A stretch of 64,000 bases of DNA from Sagittula sp. P11 (lineage in GTDB: Bacteria > Pseudomonadota > Alphaproteobacteria > Rhodobacterales > Rhodobacteraceae), in assembly GCF_002814095.1 (NCBI RefSeq), contig NZ_CP021913.1, positions 868,001 to 932,000 on the forward strand, given 5' to 3'. This document shows, one piece after another, positions 45,834 through 54,971 of the stretch. Both the position numbers and the translations under genes were made by a program. Within the stretch, counting starts at the first letter, position 1. Each line of letters begins with the position of its first letter. The notes below the pieces were generated by a model. The model saw only the letters and a program-made list of their open reading frames with translations. It made no database searches and was not told the origin of the DNA.

Positions 45834-46352
45834 ATGGCAACGCCGGGAACAGCCGAAGACATGCACGCCGACATTGCGCGTCTTGCGCATGGTGTCGATG
45901 TCTACCGCGCGTGGCGGATCGCCCTGCATCGGCTGGCTTTCGGAACTGACCCGGCCATGACCACCATTGTCGAACCCGGCCATGTCTTTACCGACGTTCT
46001 GGGGGATGCGCCGGACAGGTCGAGGTTACGCTTCGTCCTCGACGAACTGCGGATGTGGTATGACGTGACCGGCAACGAGCTTTCGGACATCATGCGCGGG
46101 AGCGCCGAGGGTGCCGCGGAGGTGCGGGCCTTTCTCGACCAATTTCGCGCCGAGGCGTGCTTTGGGTTTTTCGAGGCGGGCGGCATGGTCCAACGCACGG
46201 CAGAAAAGGTGCTGACGCGCGGACGGGTCGCCACACGCGACGAATGGTACAAGCTGGCCGACTTGGCGAACCTGACGGACCAGAAGATCCTGACGGCGGA
46301 GGAGACGGCCCGGTTGCAGGGCTTGTTGGCCGACTACGAGGCGGCGCAATGA
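45834..46352 (+). CDS. Uncharacterised protein 1 of the sucB-lpd insertion
   Basis: 172 residues, mostly alpha-helical with a well-conserved-looking core (YRAWRIALHRLAFG and RFVLDELRMWYDVTG) and no signal peptide. I recognise no family. ATG 45834 is taken; an in-frame GTG lies 15 bp upstream. The stop overlaps the next gene (ATGA). Confidence 0.65.
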   Translation: MATPGTAEDMHADIARLAHGVDVYRAWRIALHRLAFGTDPAMTTIVEPGHVFTDVLGDAPDRSRLRFVLDELRMWYDVTGNELSDIMRGSAEGAAEVRAFLDQFRAEACFGFFEAGGMVQRTAEKVLTRGRVATRDEWYKLADLANLTDQKILTAEETARLQGLLADYEAAQ

Positions 46353-46888
46353 CGTCAGCTTTCACCGATGCCATCCGCCGCCGCCGCGCGTTTTCCCTGC
46401 CGGGGTACAGAACCCTTGCGGAGGAGGGTTTCGACGGCGACTACGTGTCGCCGATCCAGATGACCAGCGGCAACCTCACCGGCCCCATGCTGATCTCCAA
46501 GGACTGGCTGGATGCGCCCTCCGCCCGGGCGCATCGGGCGCTGTTGCAAGAGGGCGGCTACCTGCCCGGCAACCCCTACAACCGCGTCATAGACAGGGTT
46601 CTGGCCCTCGTGGGCCTTGCGCGCGCTGACATCTACATCACGCCCGTCTTCGCCCTGCTGACTGCAAAGCGGTCTTCGGTCATCCCGGCGAAGGACAGGC
46701 GCGCGTCGTTCGAGGCGGTGGGCCAGTACGAACTTCTGGGTCGCCGGCCCATCGCGCTCGGGACGGACGCGGCCTCCGTCCTACGTTGGTTCGGTATCGA
46801 CCATATCGAAACCATACATCCCTCGGCACGCGGCCTCACCTTCGACGACCGCGCCCGGCGGATCGCCAAGGCACTGGAGGCCGCATGA
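46349..46888 (+). CDS. Uncharacterised protein 2 (possible uracil-DNA-glycosylase-like fold)
   Basis: 179 residues. The order of a GPMLISKDW strand, a central YITPVFALLTA strand and a C-terminal HPSARGLTFDD recalls uracil-DNA glycosylase superfamily members, which carry a strand-end loop and a His-Pro-Ser motif. Other catalytic residues are not clear, so this is a weak inference. It overlaps both neighbours by 4 bp (ATGA). Confidence 0.6.
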   Translation: MTSAFTDAIRRRRAFSLPGYRTLAEEGFDGDYVSPIQMTSGNLTGPMLISKDWLDAPSARAHRALLQEGGYLPGNPYNRVIDRVLALVGLARADIYITPVFALLTAKRSSVIPAKDRRASFEAVGQYELLGRRPIALGTDAASVLRWFGIDHIETIHPSARGLTFDDRARRIAKALEAA

Positions 46889-47118
46889 CACACCAACTTC
46901 TTCTCAGGTTCGACAGCTTCGATCCGTCCGCCTTCGACGCGGACGCGGAGGCGCGCGGACAGGCGGGCCTGACGCTGCTGCAGATGTGGCGCGAGGGCAC
47001 GGGCGCGCATTGGGCGCTGTTCTCCGTCAACGACACCGACAAGGCAAAATCGTGGCTCTCGAAAGAGACCGGACTCGGCCATCCGCCCTCCGCCTCGCAC
47101 ATGCTGGAGACCGTTTGA
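46885..47118 (+). CDS. Uncharacterised small protein 3 of the insertion
   Basis: 77 residues, no signal or membrane segment, with a single Trp-rich helix region (QMWREGTGAHWALFSV) and a C-terminal segment SWLSKETGLGHPPS. Start overlaps the previous stop in ATGA. Role unknown; it may be a subunit partner of the two preceding proteins. Confidence 0.55.
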   Translation: MTHQLLLRFDSFDPSAFDADAEARGQAGLTLLQMWREGTGAHWALFSVNDTDKAKSWLSKETGLGHPPSASHMLETV

Positions 47119-47119
47119 C

Positions 47120-48094
47120 GTGACGACCCCGGCCCGCATCGCGCTTGTGTCCTGCATGAGGAACGAAGGCATCTTCGTTCCGGAATGGCTGGCGTACCAT
47201 GCGGGCCTCGGTTTCGACCGGATCGTGGTAGCGACCAACGACTGCACCGACGGCACCGATGCGCTGCTGTCGCACCTGGCCGCGCGGGGCATCGTGGACC
47301 ACATCGACCACGATCCGGCGGGCCGCCCGCCGCAGGACGCCGCGATGGATCAGGTTCTCGCCTGGGCGCGGGAGGAGGGCATCACCCACATCCTGCACAT
47401 CGACGCGGACGAGTTCCTGCACCTCGCCGACGGAGATCTTGCCGACCTGATGGCACGCACCGAAGGCGCGGACGTAGTACCCCTGCCATGGCGCACCTTC
47501 GGCGACAGCGGCGTGACGGAATGGATACCGGGCGACCTCGTGCTGGAGCGGAACACCCGGGCAGAGGCCGCGCCCGAACCGGGTGTCACCAAGTTCAAGT
47601 GCCTGTTCCGCGTGGCCAGCTTTGCCCGCGCCACCGACCACAACCCACTGGACCCGCAGGTGGCCGACCCGGTGGTGATGACGCCGGACGGCGCGCCGCT
47701 GTCCAGTGCCTCGCTCTACCAGAAGAAGTCGGCCCGCTTCCGTCCGCATGAGGTTGCGGCGCGCGCGGCCTCTGCCCAAGTGTATCACTACGCGGTGCGC
47801 TCAGAGGATGTGTTCCTGCTGAAGAACGACCGCGGCGACGGGCAAGGCAAGCGGGGCGACACGAAATACCACCTGAATTCGCATTGGCACAGGCAGGCCA
47901 ACCGCAACGACGCCGACGCGCCGGAGATGCTGCAACATCTGCCCGGCGTCCGGGCACGGCTGGCGGAGTGGCGCCGGGATGCCGCCTTCGCCCGGCTGGA
48001 AAAGACCTGCGCCGACGCCTTCACCGCACAGCGGGCCGCGGTCCTGACGGCAGACAACCGCGCCGCCTGGACGAAGGAGATGCGCCCGGCATGA
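47120..48094 (+). CDS. Glycosyltransferase family 2-like protein
   Basis: 324 residues. The N-terminus (RIALVSCMRNEGIFVPEWLAYHAGLGFDRI) and the metal motif H-I-D-A-D-E-F fit the Glyco_tranf_2_4 type (GT-A fold), with the DxD equivalent at D-A-D. The C-terminal part has KYHLNSHWHR, also seen in such enzymes. GTG 47120 starts one base after the previous stop. Target unknown; a surface glycan is likely. Confidence 0.75.
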   Translation: MTTPARIALVSCMRNEGIFVPEWLAYHAGLGFDRIVVATNDCTDGTDALLSHLAARGIVDHIDHDPAGRPPQDAAMDQVLAWAREEGITHILHIDADEFLHLADGDLADLMARTEGADVVPLPWRTFGDSGVTEWIPGDLVLERNTRAEAAPEPGVTKFKCLFRVASFARATDHNPLDPQVADPVVMTPDGAPLSSASLYQKKSARFRPHEVAARAASAQVYHYAVRSEDVFLLKNDRGDGQGKRGDTKYHLNSHWHRQANRNDADAPEMLQHLPGVRARLAEWRRDAAFARLEKTCADAFTAQRAAVLTADNRAAWTKEMRPA

Positions 48095-48191
48095 CCCTTT
48101 CCGGCACCACAATCCCTGTCGCGGCGCCCGCTTCCTGCGGCCCCGTGACGAGCCTCGCAAAGCCCACAGGCAAAGCGAAAGGAAACACGAC

Positions 48192-48581
48192 ATGACCCCC
48201 GAACTCGCAGCTCTCGCGGCGACCGTGCTGGTGCATCTGGCCGCCGTCATGTGGTCGCAGAAATCCTTCGAAGAGGATGTCGGCCGGGAGGGCAACCTCT
48301 CTCCGCGCGACGGGTCCATGGACCTCTCCGTCCGGACGGAGCGGCTGAAGCGCGCCCTTGGCAACCACACGGAAAACATCGGCCCCTTCGTGATCGCGGT
48401 GGTGCTCGTGCAGTTCACCGGCTCGAACAGCTGGGTCACGGCGCTTTTCGCGTGGATCTTCGTCGCCGCGCGCGCGCTTTACCTTCCGGCCTATGCGCTC
48501 GGCTGGGTGCCGTGGCGGTCCTACCTCTTCATGGCGGGATTGCTGTCTACGCTGGTCCTGATCGTGGCGGCCTTCGTATGA
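48192..48581 (+). CDS. MAPEG-family membrane protein (first copy)
   Basis: 129 residues, four transmembrane helices. MAPEG features are RLKRALGNHTEN, a loop with N-H-x-E, and ALYLPAYALGWVPWRS. The family includes membrane glutathione transferases and related enzymes; activity is not predictable. Its stop overlaps the start of the second copy (ATGA). Confidence 0.82.
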   Translation: MTPELAALAATVLVHLAAVMWSQKSFEEDVGREGNLSPRDGSMDLSVRTERLKRALGNHTENIGPFVIAVVLVQFTGSNSWVTALFAWIFVAARALYLPAYALGWVPWRSYLFMAGLLSTLVLIVAAFV

Positions 48582-48967
48582 CCCCGGAACTCACCATACT
48601 GACGCTCGCCGCGCTCCTTCAGGCCGTGCAGTTCGCGATCTTCTCCGTGGCGGCGCAGATGCAGGTCGGCACGCGTTACGCCGCCTCGCCGCGGGATGTG
48701 CCGCGTCAGCTGACCGGACTGGCGGGCCGCGCGCAGCGCGCCCTCAACAACCACTTCGAAGGGCTGATCCTCTTCTCCATCGCCGTCATGGTGGTTACCT
48801 ACTCCGACATCGGCGACGCCTTCACGGCGGCTGCGGCGCTCGTGTACCTCGCGGCACGCATCCTGTACGTGCCCGCGTACCTGTTTGGCTGGACGCCCTG
48901 GCGCTCTCTAATCTGGTTCGCGGGGTTTCTTGCCACCGTTTTCATGCTGATCTGGTGCCTCCTGTGA
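48578..48967 (+). CDS. MAPEG-family membrane protein (second copy)
   Basis: 129 residues, the same length and topology as the preceding gene, with [12 protein letters not shown] and [16 protein letters not shown]. The two are paralogues from a tandem duplication and probably form a hetero-oligomer. Precedes lpd by 106 bp. Confidence 0.82.
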   Translation: MTPELTILTLAALLQAVQFAIFSVAAQMQVGTRYAASPRDVPRQLTGLAGRAQRALNNHFEGLILFSIAVMVVTYSDIGDAFTAAAALVYLAARILYVPAYLFGWTPWRSLIWFAGFLATVFMLIWCLL

Positions 48968-49073
48968 CCGATCGGCCCCGCACACCCGGCCCGGTTTCGG
49001 GCTGAACAACTCCCGGGGGGCTCCGCCGGAGCGGGGGCATCGCCTCCTCCCCCTCAGACAGAAGGAAAACGAC

Positions 49074-50474
49074 ATGTCCCAATACGACGTCATCGTCATC
49101 GGCGCCGGTCCCGGCGGCTACGTTGCCGCGATCCGCTGCGCACAGCTTGGCCTCAAGACCGCCTGCGTGGAAGGCCGCGAGACTCTGGGCGGCACCTGCC
49201 TGAACGTGGGCTGCATCCCGTCGAAGGCCCTGCTGCATGCCTCGCACCAGTTGCACGAGGCAGAGCACAACTTTGCCAAGATGGGCCTGAAGGGCAAATC
49301 GCCGTCCGTCGACTGGAAGCAGATGCTGGCCTACAAGGACGACGTCATCGGCCAGAACACCAAGGGCATCGAGTTCCTGTTCAAGAAGAACAAGATCGAC
49401 TGGCTGAAGGGCTGGGCCTCCATCCCCGAAAAGGGCAAGGTGAAGGTCGGCGACGAGACCTATGATGCCAAGAACATCATCATCGCGTCGGGCTCCGAAG
49501 TGGCGAGCGTTCCGGGTGCGGACGTGACCGTGGACAACGAGGGCGGTGTGGTCGTGGATTCGACTGGCGCGCTGGCCCTGCCGAAGGTGCCGAAGAAGAT
49601 GGTCGTCATCGGCGCGGGCGTGATCGGGCTCGAGATGGGCTCCGTCTACAAGCGTCTGGGTGCAGAGGTGCAGGTCATCGAGTTCCTCGACCACATCACC
49701 CCGGGCATGGATGCCGAGGTCCAGAAACAGTTCCAGAAGATCCTCTCCAAGCAGGGGCTTGAGTTCACCATGGGCGCAGCGGTGTCGAAGGTGGAGGCCA
49801 CGAAGTCGAAGGCCAAGGTCACCTACAAGCTGCGCAAGGACGACAGCGAACATTCCGTCGATGCCGACGTGGTGCTGGTCGCGACTGGCCGGAAACCCTT
49901 CACCGAAGGGCTGGGGCTGGACGCGCTGGGGATCGAGATGACCAAGCGAGGCCAGATCGCCGTCAACGACCACTGGAAGACGTCGGTGGACGGCATCTAT
50001 GCCATCGGTGACGTGATCGAGGGCCCGATGCTCGCCCACAAGGCCGAGGACGAAGGCATGGCCTGCGCCGAAGTGATTGCAGGCAAGCATGGCCACGTGA
50101 ACTACGGCGTGATCCCCTCGGTGATCTACACCGCACCGGAGGTCGCCATGGTCGGCGCGACGGAGGCGCAACTGAAAGAGGCGGGCAAGGCCTACAAGGT
50201 CGGCAAGTTCTCCTTCATGGGCAACGGCCGCGCGAAGGCCGTGTTCCAGGGCGAGGGCTTTGTGAAGATGCTGGTCGACAAGGAAACCGACCGCATCCTC
50301 GGCTGCCACATCATCGGCCCCGCGGCGGGCGACCTGATCCACGAGATCTGTGTCGGCATGGAATTCGGCGCCTCCGCCGAGGACATCGCCCTGACGTGCC
50401 ACGCGCACCCGACCTTCTCCGAAGCGGTGCGCGAGGCGGCCTTGGCCTGCGGCGACGGCCCGATCCACGCCTGA
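49074..50474 (+). CDS. lpd: Dihydrolipoamide dehydrogenase (E3)
   Basis: Reoxidises the lipoyl groups of SucB with FAD and NAD+. The 466-residue enzyme has the FAD motif [10 protein letters not shown], the redox disulfide [13 protein letters not shown], the NAD motif [10 protein letters not shown] and the C-terminal H-A-H-P-T-F-S-E active-site His. It completes the oxoglutarate dehydrogenase complex, though six genes separate it from sucB. AAGGA precedes the ATG. Confidence 0.98.
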   Translation: MSQYDVIVIGAGPGGYVAAIRCAQLGLKTACVEGRETLGGTCLNVGCIPSKALLHASHQLHEAEHNFAKMGLKGKSPSVDWKQMLAYKDDVIGQNTKGIEFLFKKNKIDWLKGWASIPEKGKVKVGDETYDAKNIIIASGSEVASVPGADVTVDNEGGVVVDSTGALALPKVPKKMVVIGAGVIGLEMGSVYKRLGAEVQVIEFLDHITPGMDAEVQKQFQKILSKQGLEFTMGAAVSKVEATKSKAKVTYKLRKDDSEHSVDADVVLVATGRKPFTEGLGLDALGIEMTKRGQIAVNDHWKTSVDGIYAIGDVIEGPMLAHKAEDEGMACAEVIAGKHGHVNYGVIPSVIYTAPEVAMVGATEAQLKEAGKAYKVGKFSFMGNGRAKAVFQGEGFVKMLVDKETDRILGCHIIGPAAGDLIHEICVGMEFGASAEDIALTCHAHPTFSEAVREAALACGDGPIHA

Positions 50475-50521
50475 CTGATACCCGCGCCGCCGTCCTCGGC
50501 GGGGCACGGTGACAGAACAAG

Positions 50522-50551
50522 AAAGGGCGCGGTCCGAACCGCGCCCTTTTT
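50522..50551 (+). terminator. Rho-independent terminator of the suc operon
   Basis: Perfect 12-bp stem AAAGGGCGCGGT (50522-50533) and ACCGCGCCCTTT (50538-50549), 4-base loop, with the T run TTTTT. It lies about 50 bp after the lpd stop. Confidence 0.95.
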
Positions 50552-50703
50552 GATATTCCGGGCCGAAGACCTGCGTCGAGCGCGGATCAGTCCGGACAAT
50601 CGGTACGGGACCAGTGTCCGGCTTCGTAGCGGTCGGGCGACGATCAGCACACTGCCGGGCCTGGTCGGGGCTGGCCGCCTGTCCCAACCAACCCTGCGCG
50701 GAA

Positions 50704-51306
50704 TTACCAAAGACGGGTCTTGGCGTATTCCGGGTAGTTGCGGTCGTATTCCGCGCCGCCCTGCGCGCCCTGCGACATGTCGGCCAGGATCTCGCCCACA
50801 CTCGGCAGGTCGAGCGTTGCGTCACGCGGCCAGAGGCCCGACCGCATCAGCGCCTTTGCACATTGCGTGTAGACCTCAGATATCTCGATCACGATCACCG
50901 TTGCGGGCAGCCGCTCCCCCTTGGCAAAGCTTTGCCGCAGGTCCGGGTCGTCGGTCAGGAACGCCCGTCCGTTGACGCGCACGGTCGTGTGGGTGCCCGG
51001 GATCATGAAGAGCAGCGCGCAGCGCCCGTCCGATACAATGTCGCGCAGGCAGTCGAGCCGGTTGTTGCCACGCCAGTCCGGCAACAGCAGGCGGTCAGGC
51101 CCGTCCACCCGGATCACCGGGCCATCGTCGCCGCGTGGCGAGCCGTGGACACCCTCAGGCCCGACGGTGGAGAGGATGCAGAACCGCGCTGCCTCCACCC
51201 AGCAACAGTAAAGCGGCGTCAGCACCGGCGAGACCTTGACCAGGGCAGCGGGGACCGCTTCGGGATAAAGCGCCTCGAGATCCGGGATGCTCGCTATGCG
51301 GTTCAT
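50704..51306 (-). CDS. PPOX-family FMN-binding protein (MSMEG_1061-like)
   Basis: 200-residue split-barrel flavin/pyridoxamine-phosphate-oxidase-like protein. The features are RFCILSTVGPEGVHGSPRG, the DWRGNNRLDCLRD loop and the C-terminal LPSVGEILADMSQG segment. This branch is normally described as flavin- or F420-linked, but partner and substrate are unknown. It begins 4 bp after plsC. Confidence 0.87.
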   Translation of the reverse strand: MNRIASIPDLEALYPEAVPAALVKVSPVLTPLYCCWVEAARFCILSTVGPEGVHGSPRGDDGPVIRVDGPDRLLLPDWRGNNRLDCLRDIVSDGRCALLFMIPGTHTTVRVNGRAFLTDDPDLRQSFAKGERLPATVIVIEISEVYTQCAKALMRSGLWPRDATLDLPSVGEILADMSQGAQGGAEYDRNYPEYAKTRLW

Positions 51307-51310
51307 GGTC

Positions 51311-52036
51311 TTACTCCTCGGGTTCGAAACCGGCCTCTCGCATCAGGGCATTCGAGGCCGCTTCGATCTCCGTCTCGAGCCTGATCAGAAGGGTTTCGCG
51401 GCCGAGGCCCGGTTCGATGGCCGGCAGGAATTCTACGACCGCGAGGCCGGGCTTGCGCAGGATCCCCTTGCGCGGCCAGAACAGACCCACGTTGGTCGCC
51501 GCTGGGACGCAGGGCTGGCCGGTCTGTTCGTAAAGCAGCGCCGCGCCGACCTTGTAACCCTGCTTCACGCCGGGGGCGACGCGGGTACCCTGCGGATAGA
51601 TGATGAGCTGGCCGGGTTCCGCGGCCCCCTTCTTCACGTCCGACAGCATCCGCGCAATGGCAGCGCCCCGCTTGCCCCGCGCCACCGGCACACAGCCGAT
51701 GCGGCGGGCGTATTGCCCGATGACCGGCGTATAGAGCAGCTCGTGCTTCATGATGAACTTGCCCGCCGGTACGGCGCCGAAGATCAGGATGATGTCGAGG
51801 AAGGACTGGTGCTTGGCCGCGATCAGGACCTCGCCCTGCGGCACCGGACCACGGACTTCGGTCCTGAGGCCGACCATCCAGCGCGCGGTGAAGCGGGTCC
51901 AGACGCAGAAGGACTTGCAGGCCATCCGCGCGCCGCGGCTGGAGAACAGCGCCCACGGCAGGAAGACGATGCCGAGGACCAGCATCGCAAAGTACAATTG
52001 GAAGACGAAGATCGCCGAACGCACCCACTGGATCAC
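51311..52036 (-). CDS. plsC: 1-acyl-sn-glycerol-3-phosphate acyltransferase
   Basis: Acylates lysophosphatidic acid to phosphatidic acid at the inner membrane. The 241 residues show an N-terminal membrane segment, the catalytic H-x4-D motif in KHQSFLD, motif III YPQGTR (usual is EGTR-like), and the V-P-A-A-T-N segment. The start is GTG overlapping the ftsX stop (GTGA). It is co-transcribed with ftsE-ftsX, an arrangement I know from Rhodobacterales. Confidence 0.93.
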   Translation of the reverse strand: MIQWVRSAIFVFQLYFAMLVLGIVFLPWALFSSRGARMACKSFCVWTRFTARWMVGLRTEVRGPVPQGEVLIAAKHQSFLDIILIFGAVPAGKFIMKHELLYTPVIGQYARRIGCVPVARGKRGAAIARMLSDVKKGAAEPGQLIIYPQGTRVAPGVKQGYKVGAALLYEQTGQPCVPAATNVGLFWPRKGILRKPGLAVVEFLPAIEPGLGRETLLIRLETEIEAASNALMREAGFEPEE

Positions 52037-52938
52037 GCCAGTTCCCCCAGTACGCGGCGCGCCGCCAGATCGGTCGCGATATAGGCTACGGCGGCGGCCA
52101 GCGGCGGCACGAAAAGCGGCCAGAGCCATTGGAACCCCTCGAAGCGGAGACTGGTCAGCAACCCCTCCACGTCCCCGGCGGCAGGCATCAGCACAAGCGC
52201 CAGCATCCCCAGCACCGTCCCTGCCGCGGCGCCGGTCAGCGTGCGCAGGGTGAACCGCCGGACGAAAGCCTGAGCGATGTAGTGGTCGGTGGCACCGACC
52301 AGCCGCAGGACGGCGATGACCTGTGCGTTGGCGGCCAGCGCCGCATGGGCCGCCAGAGTCACCATGGCGCCGGTCGCCGCGCCAATCAGCAGGATCGAGG
52401 TCCAGCCCAGCAGCCGCAGCCGCGAGGCCGCCGCCACCAGCGGCTTGCGCCAGCGGCTGTGTTCGTCCAGCACCGCGCCGGGTGCCTCGGCCTGCAGCCT
52501 CAGGCGCAGCCCGTCGGAATCGTAGCCGTCACCGGTCTCCAGGACCTCGACAAGCTGCGGCACAGGAAGCTGTTCCACGGGGAGCGCGGGGCCGAACCAC
52601 GGTTCAAGCAATGCGCGCTGTTCGTCCGCCGTCAAAGCGCGGGCAGAAGCGACGCCCGGCGTCTGTTCCAGCACCGTCAGCACCGCCGCCACCTGTTCGG
52701 CCATCTGCCCTTCAGGGGCGGAGATGCGCACCGTCGAAGCGCGCGCCAGTTCGTCCCCCCAGCTTGTCGCAAGCCGTCCGGCGGCCAGCGACAAGGCCAG
52801 CGCAAAGATCGTCAGGAAGGCCATGGCGACGGAGGTCAGCAGAGTCAGGCGCACGGTGAAGCCCGAAGGCGGCACGACGCGATCTGCCCCGCGATCGCCC
52901 TTCATCAGGCCGCGGATGCTGGCGAGCCGCGCGATCAC
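52033..52938 (-). CDS. ftsX: Cell division protein FtsX
   Basis: Permease-like partner of FtsE that controls septal peptidoglycan hydrolysis. The 301 residues contain four transmembrane helices with a periplasmic loop of about 100 residues after the first (TVRISAPEGQMAEQV region). Start is GTG overlapping the ftsE stop (GTGA). The sequence is poorly conserved, as is typical; identification rests on the ftsE context and topology. Confidence 0.88.
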   Translation of the reverse strand: MIARLASIRGLMKGDRGADRVVPPSGFTVRLTLLTSVAMAFLTIFALALSLAAGRLATSWGDELARASTVRISAPEGQMAEQVAAVLTVLEQTPGVASARALTADEQRALLEPWFGPALPVEQLPVPQLVEVLETGDGYDSDGLRLRLQAEAPGAVLDEHSRWRKPLVAAASRLRLLGWTSILLIGAATGAMVTLAAHAALAANAQVIAVLRLVGATDHYIAQAFVRRFTLRTLTGAAAGTVLGMLALVLMPAAGDVEGLLTSLRFEGFQWLWPLFVPPLAAAVAYIATDLAARRVLGELA

Positions 52939-53612
52939 AGGTCCGCCCCCGCGGTCTGCAAGGACCGGTTCTGGATGCGCAGGACGCGGGCCTGCACATG
53001 CGCCTTCGCGGCACGGATCAGCGCGAGGTCGTGGGTGGCGATCATCACCGTCTTACCCATCTTGTTCAGCTCGATCAGCAGGCGCAGCAGCCTTTGCGAC
53101 ATTTCCCAGTCGACGTTGCCGGTGGGTTCGTCCGCAAGGATCACGTCCGGGCTGAGGATCAGCGCACGCGCCAGGGCCGCGCGCTGTCGCTCCCCGCCCG
53201 ACAGTTCCGGCGGGAGGGCGTCGAACTTGCCGGTCAGGCCCACCCAGCTCATGAGCTCATGGAGGTTGTCCGCCTGGCTCGGATCCGCCTGGCCCGAAAC
53301 GGTCAGCGGCAGGGCGACGTTTTCCGCCACCGGCAGGTGGTCGAGGAACTGGCAGTCCTGGTGGACCACGCCGATGCGGCGGCGCATGTAGGCGATGGCG
53401 TTGCGGTCCAGCTGGGTCACGTCTTCGCCGAAGATATGGATCGTGCCCGCCGTCGGCTTCAGCGCGCCGTAACACAGTTTCAGGAAGGTCGTCTTGCCAG
53501 CGCCGGACGGGCCGGTGAGGAAGTGGAAGGTCCCCGGCGCCAGCTTCAGCGAAATGTCGGTAAGCAGTGCCTCCCCGCTATAGGAATAGGCCGCGTTTTC
53601 CAGCTCGATCAC
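52935..53612 (-). CDS. ftsE: Cell division ATP-binding protein FtsE
   Basis: ABC ATPase of the divisome. The 225 residues have Walker A GPSGAGKTT, the Q-loop VVHQDCQFLDHL, signature LSGGERQR, Walker B VILADEPTGNVD and the H-switch ATHDLALI. Starts after a divergent promoter region (53613-53774, 162 bp) shared with the zinc-ribbon gene. Confidence 0.95.
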   Translation of the reverse strand: MIELENAAYSYSGEALLTDISLKLAPGTFHFLTGPSGAGKTTFLKLCYGALKPTAGTIHIFGEDVTQLDRNAIAYMRRRIGVVHQDCQFLDHLPVAENVALPLTVSGQADPSQADNLHELMSWVGLTGKFDALPPELSGGERQRAALARALILSPDVILADEPTGNVDWEMSQRLLRLLIELNKMGKTVMIATHDLALIRAAKAHVQARVLRIQNRSLQTAGADL

Positions 53613-53774
53613 GGGTCGTCTGCCCTCACCCTCTTGTTGCCCCTGTTGTGCCAGTGCACGCCCGCTTGTGCAACGCGGCTCATTGGCCAGAAATGGACTT
53701 TTCCCCTTGTGTCATCGCACCTATGGTTAATGCAACGCCCGCGAAGGGGCGATGAGAGACAGGAACGGAGCAGC

Positions 53775-54812
53775 ATGCGGCTGATTTGCCCGAATTGCGG
53801 AGCGCAATACGATGTCCCTGCAGAGGTCATCCCTGAAAGCGGTCGCGATGTTCAGTGTTCCAACTGCGGTCACACCTGGTTCCAGCGTCATCCCGACATG
53901 GACGCCGATCTGGCCGAGGATCTGAACCAGCCGGTGCCCGACGCCGAATGGACGCCGGAGGACGAACCGGCAGAGGTGGCGTCCTCCATCCCACCGGCAG
54001 AACGCCCCGACCTCTCGCGGAGAGCCGCCGAGCCTCACGCCCATGACGACTTCGAAGAGGATGACGCCGAGGCGGAGCCCGAACCGGTCCTACCCGCCGA
54101 GGAGGCAAAACCGCGCGGTCTGGACCCGGAAGTGGCGGAGATCTTCCGCGAGGAACGGGATTACGAGTCGCGCAGGCGCGCGGCGGAGTCGCTGGAGACG
54201 CAGCCGGACCTCGGCCTTGAGGAACCGGACGAGGACGAGCGCGCGCGCCGGTCGCGGCAGGCGCGTGAACGCATGGCCCGCATTCGCGGTGACGAAGGCG
54301 CGGCCCCGAAAACCGCCAGGCGCCCTGCCCCGCCCGTTGTTCCCGAAAGCGCACCGTACGACCGGGACGAAGGCCGCGCCACGGCAGAGGCGGCCGCGGC
54401 AGCGGCTGCCAGTTCGCGGCGCGATCTGCTGCCGAACGTGGACGAAATCAACCAGACGCTGCGCTCTACCTCGGAACCGCGCGTCATCGACTCCGCCGAA
54501 CGTCGTTCCTCTGCGGTCGAGCAGAAGTCGGGCGGTTTCGGAAAGGGTTTCCTGCTGGTGATCGTTCTGGCAGCGCTTGCCATCGGCACCTACGCCAACG
54601 CCACCAAGATCTCCATGTCGGTGCCGCAGGTCGCGCCCGCGCTGGAGGCCTACGTGACGGCGGTGGACAAGGGCCGCGTGTGGCTCGACGCGCAGGTGAT
54701 GCGCCTCATGACGACGCTGGACGGCATGAGCTCGGAGGCAGACACGCCGGCGACGGAGGCACCAGCAGAGCCGGAAGCCGACACCGCCACGGACGCGCCA
54801 GAAAGCAACTGA
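53775..54812 (+). CDS. Zinc-ribbon domain membrane protein (MJ0042-type)
   Basis: 345 residues. The N-terminal zinc ribbon is CPNCGAQYDVP...CSNCGHTWF (two CxxC knuckles). A long acidic, disordered and coiled-coil-rich region follows to about residue 255, then one transmembrane helix (FLLVIVLAALAIGTY) and a C-terminal periplasmic part. This is the known alphaproteobacterial layout for zinc-ribbon proteins of unknown function. GGAG precedes the ATG at 53775. Confidence 0.85.
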   Translation: MRLICPNCGAQYDVPAEVIPESGRDVQCSNCGHTWFQRHPDMDADLAEDLNQPVPDAEWTPEDEPAEVASSIPPAERPDLSRRAAEPHAHDDFEEDDAEAEPEPVLPAEEAKPRGLDPEVAEIFREERDYESRRRAAESLETQPDLGLEEPDEDERARRSRQARERMARIRGDEGAAPKTARRPAPPVVPESAPYDRDEGRATAEAAAAAAASSRRDLLPNVDEINQTLRSTSEPRVIDSAERRSSAVEQKSGGFGKGFLLVIVLAALAIGTYANATKISMSVPQVAPALEAYVTAVDKGRVWLDAQVMRLMTTLDGMSSEADTPATEAPAEPEADTATDAPESN

Positions 54813-54910
54813 TCTTCGGATTGCGGGATGGCTGACGCCCCAGAGCAAATCGTGCGCATCCGAAACAGCCTGCGCGCACGGACTGTTGAAAATCGCTTCA
54901 TGCAACAAGA

Positions 54911-54943
54911 AAGGACCGTCGGTCGAACCGACAGCCCTTTGAC
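54911..54943. terminator. Bidirectional terminator hairpin
   Basis: AAGGACCGTCGGT (54911-54923) pairs with ACCGACAGCCCTT (54927-54939), 11 of 13 bases, 3-base loop, followed by T. It lies between the convergent zinc-ribbon and tauC genes. Confidence 0.7.
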
Positions 54944-54971
54944 GCGCTGAACCTGTCTTGCGAACGGATGC

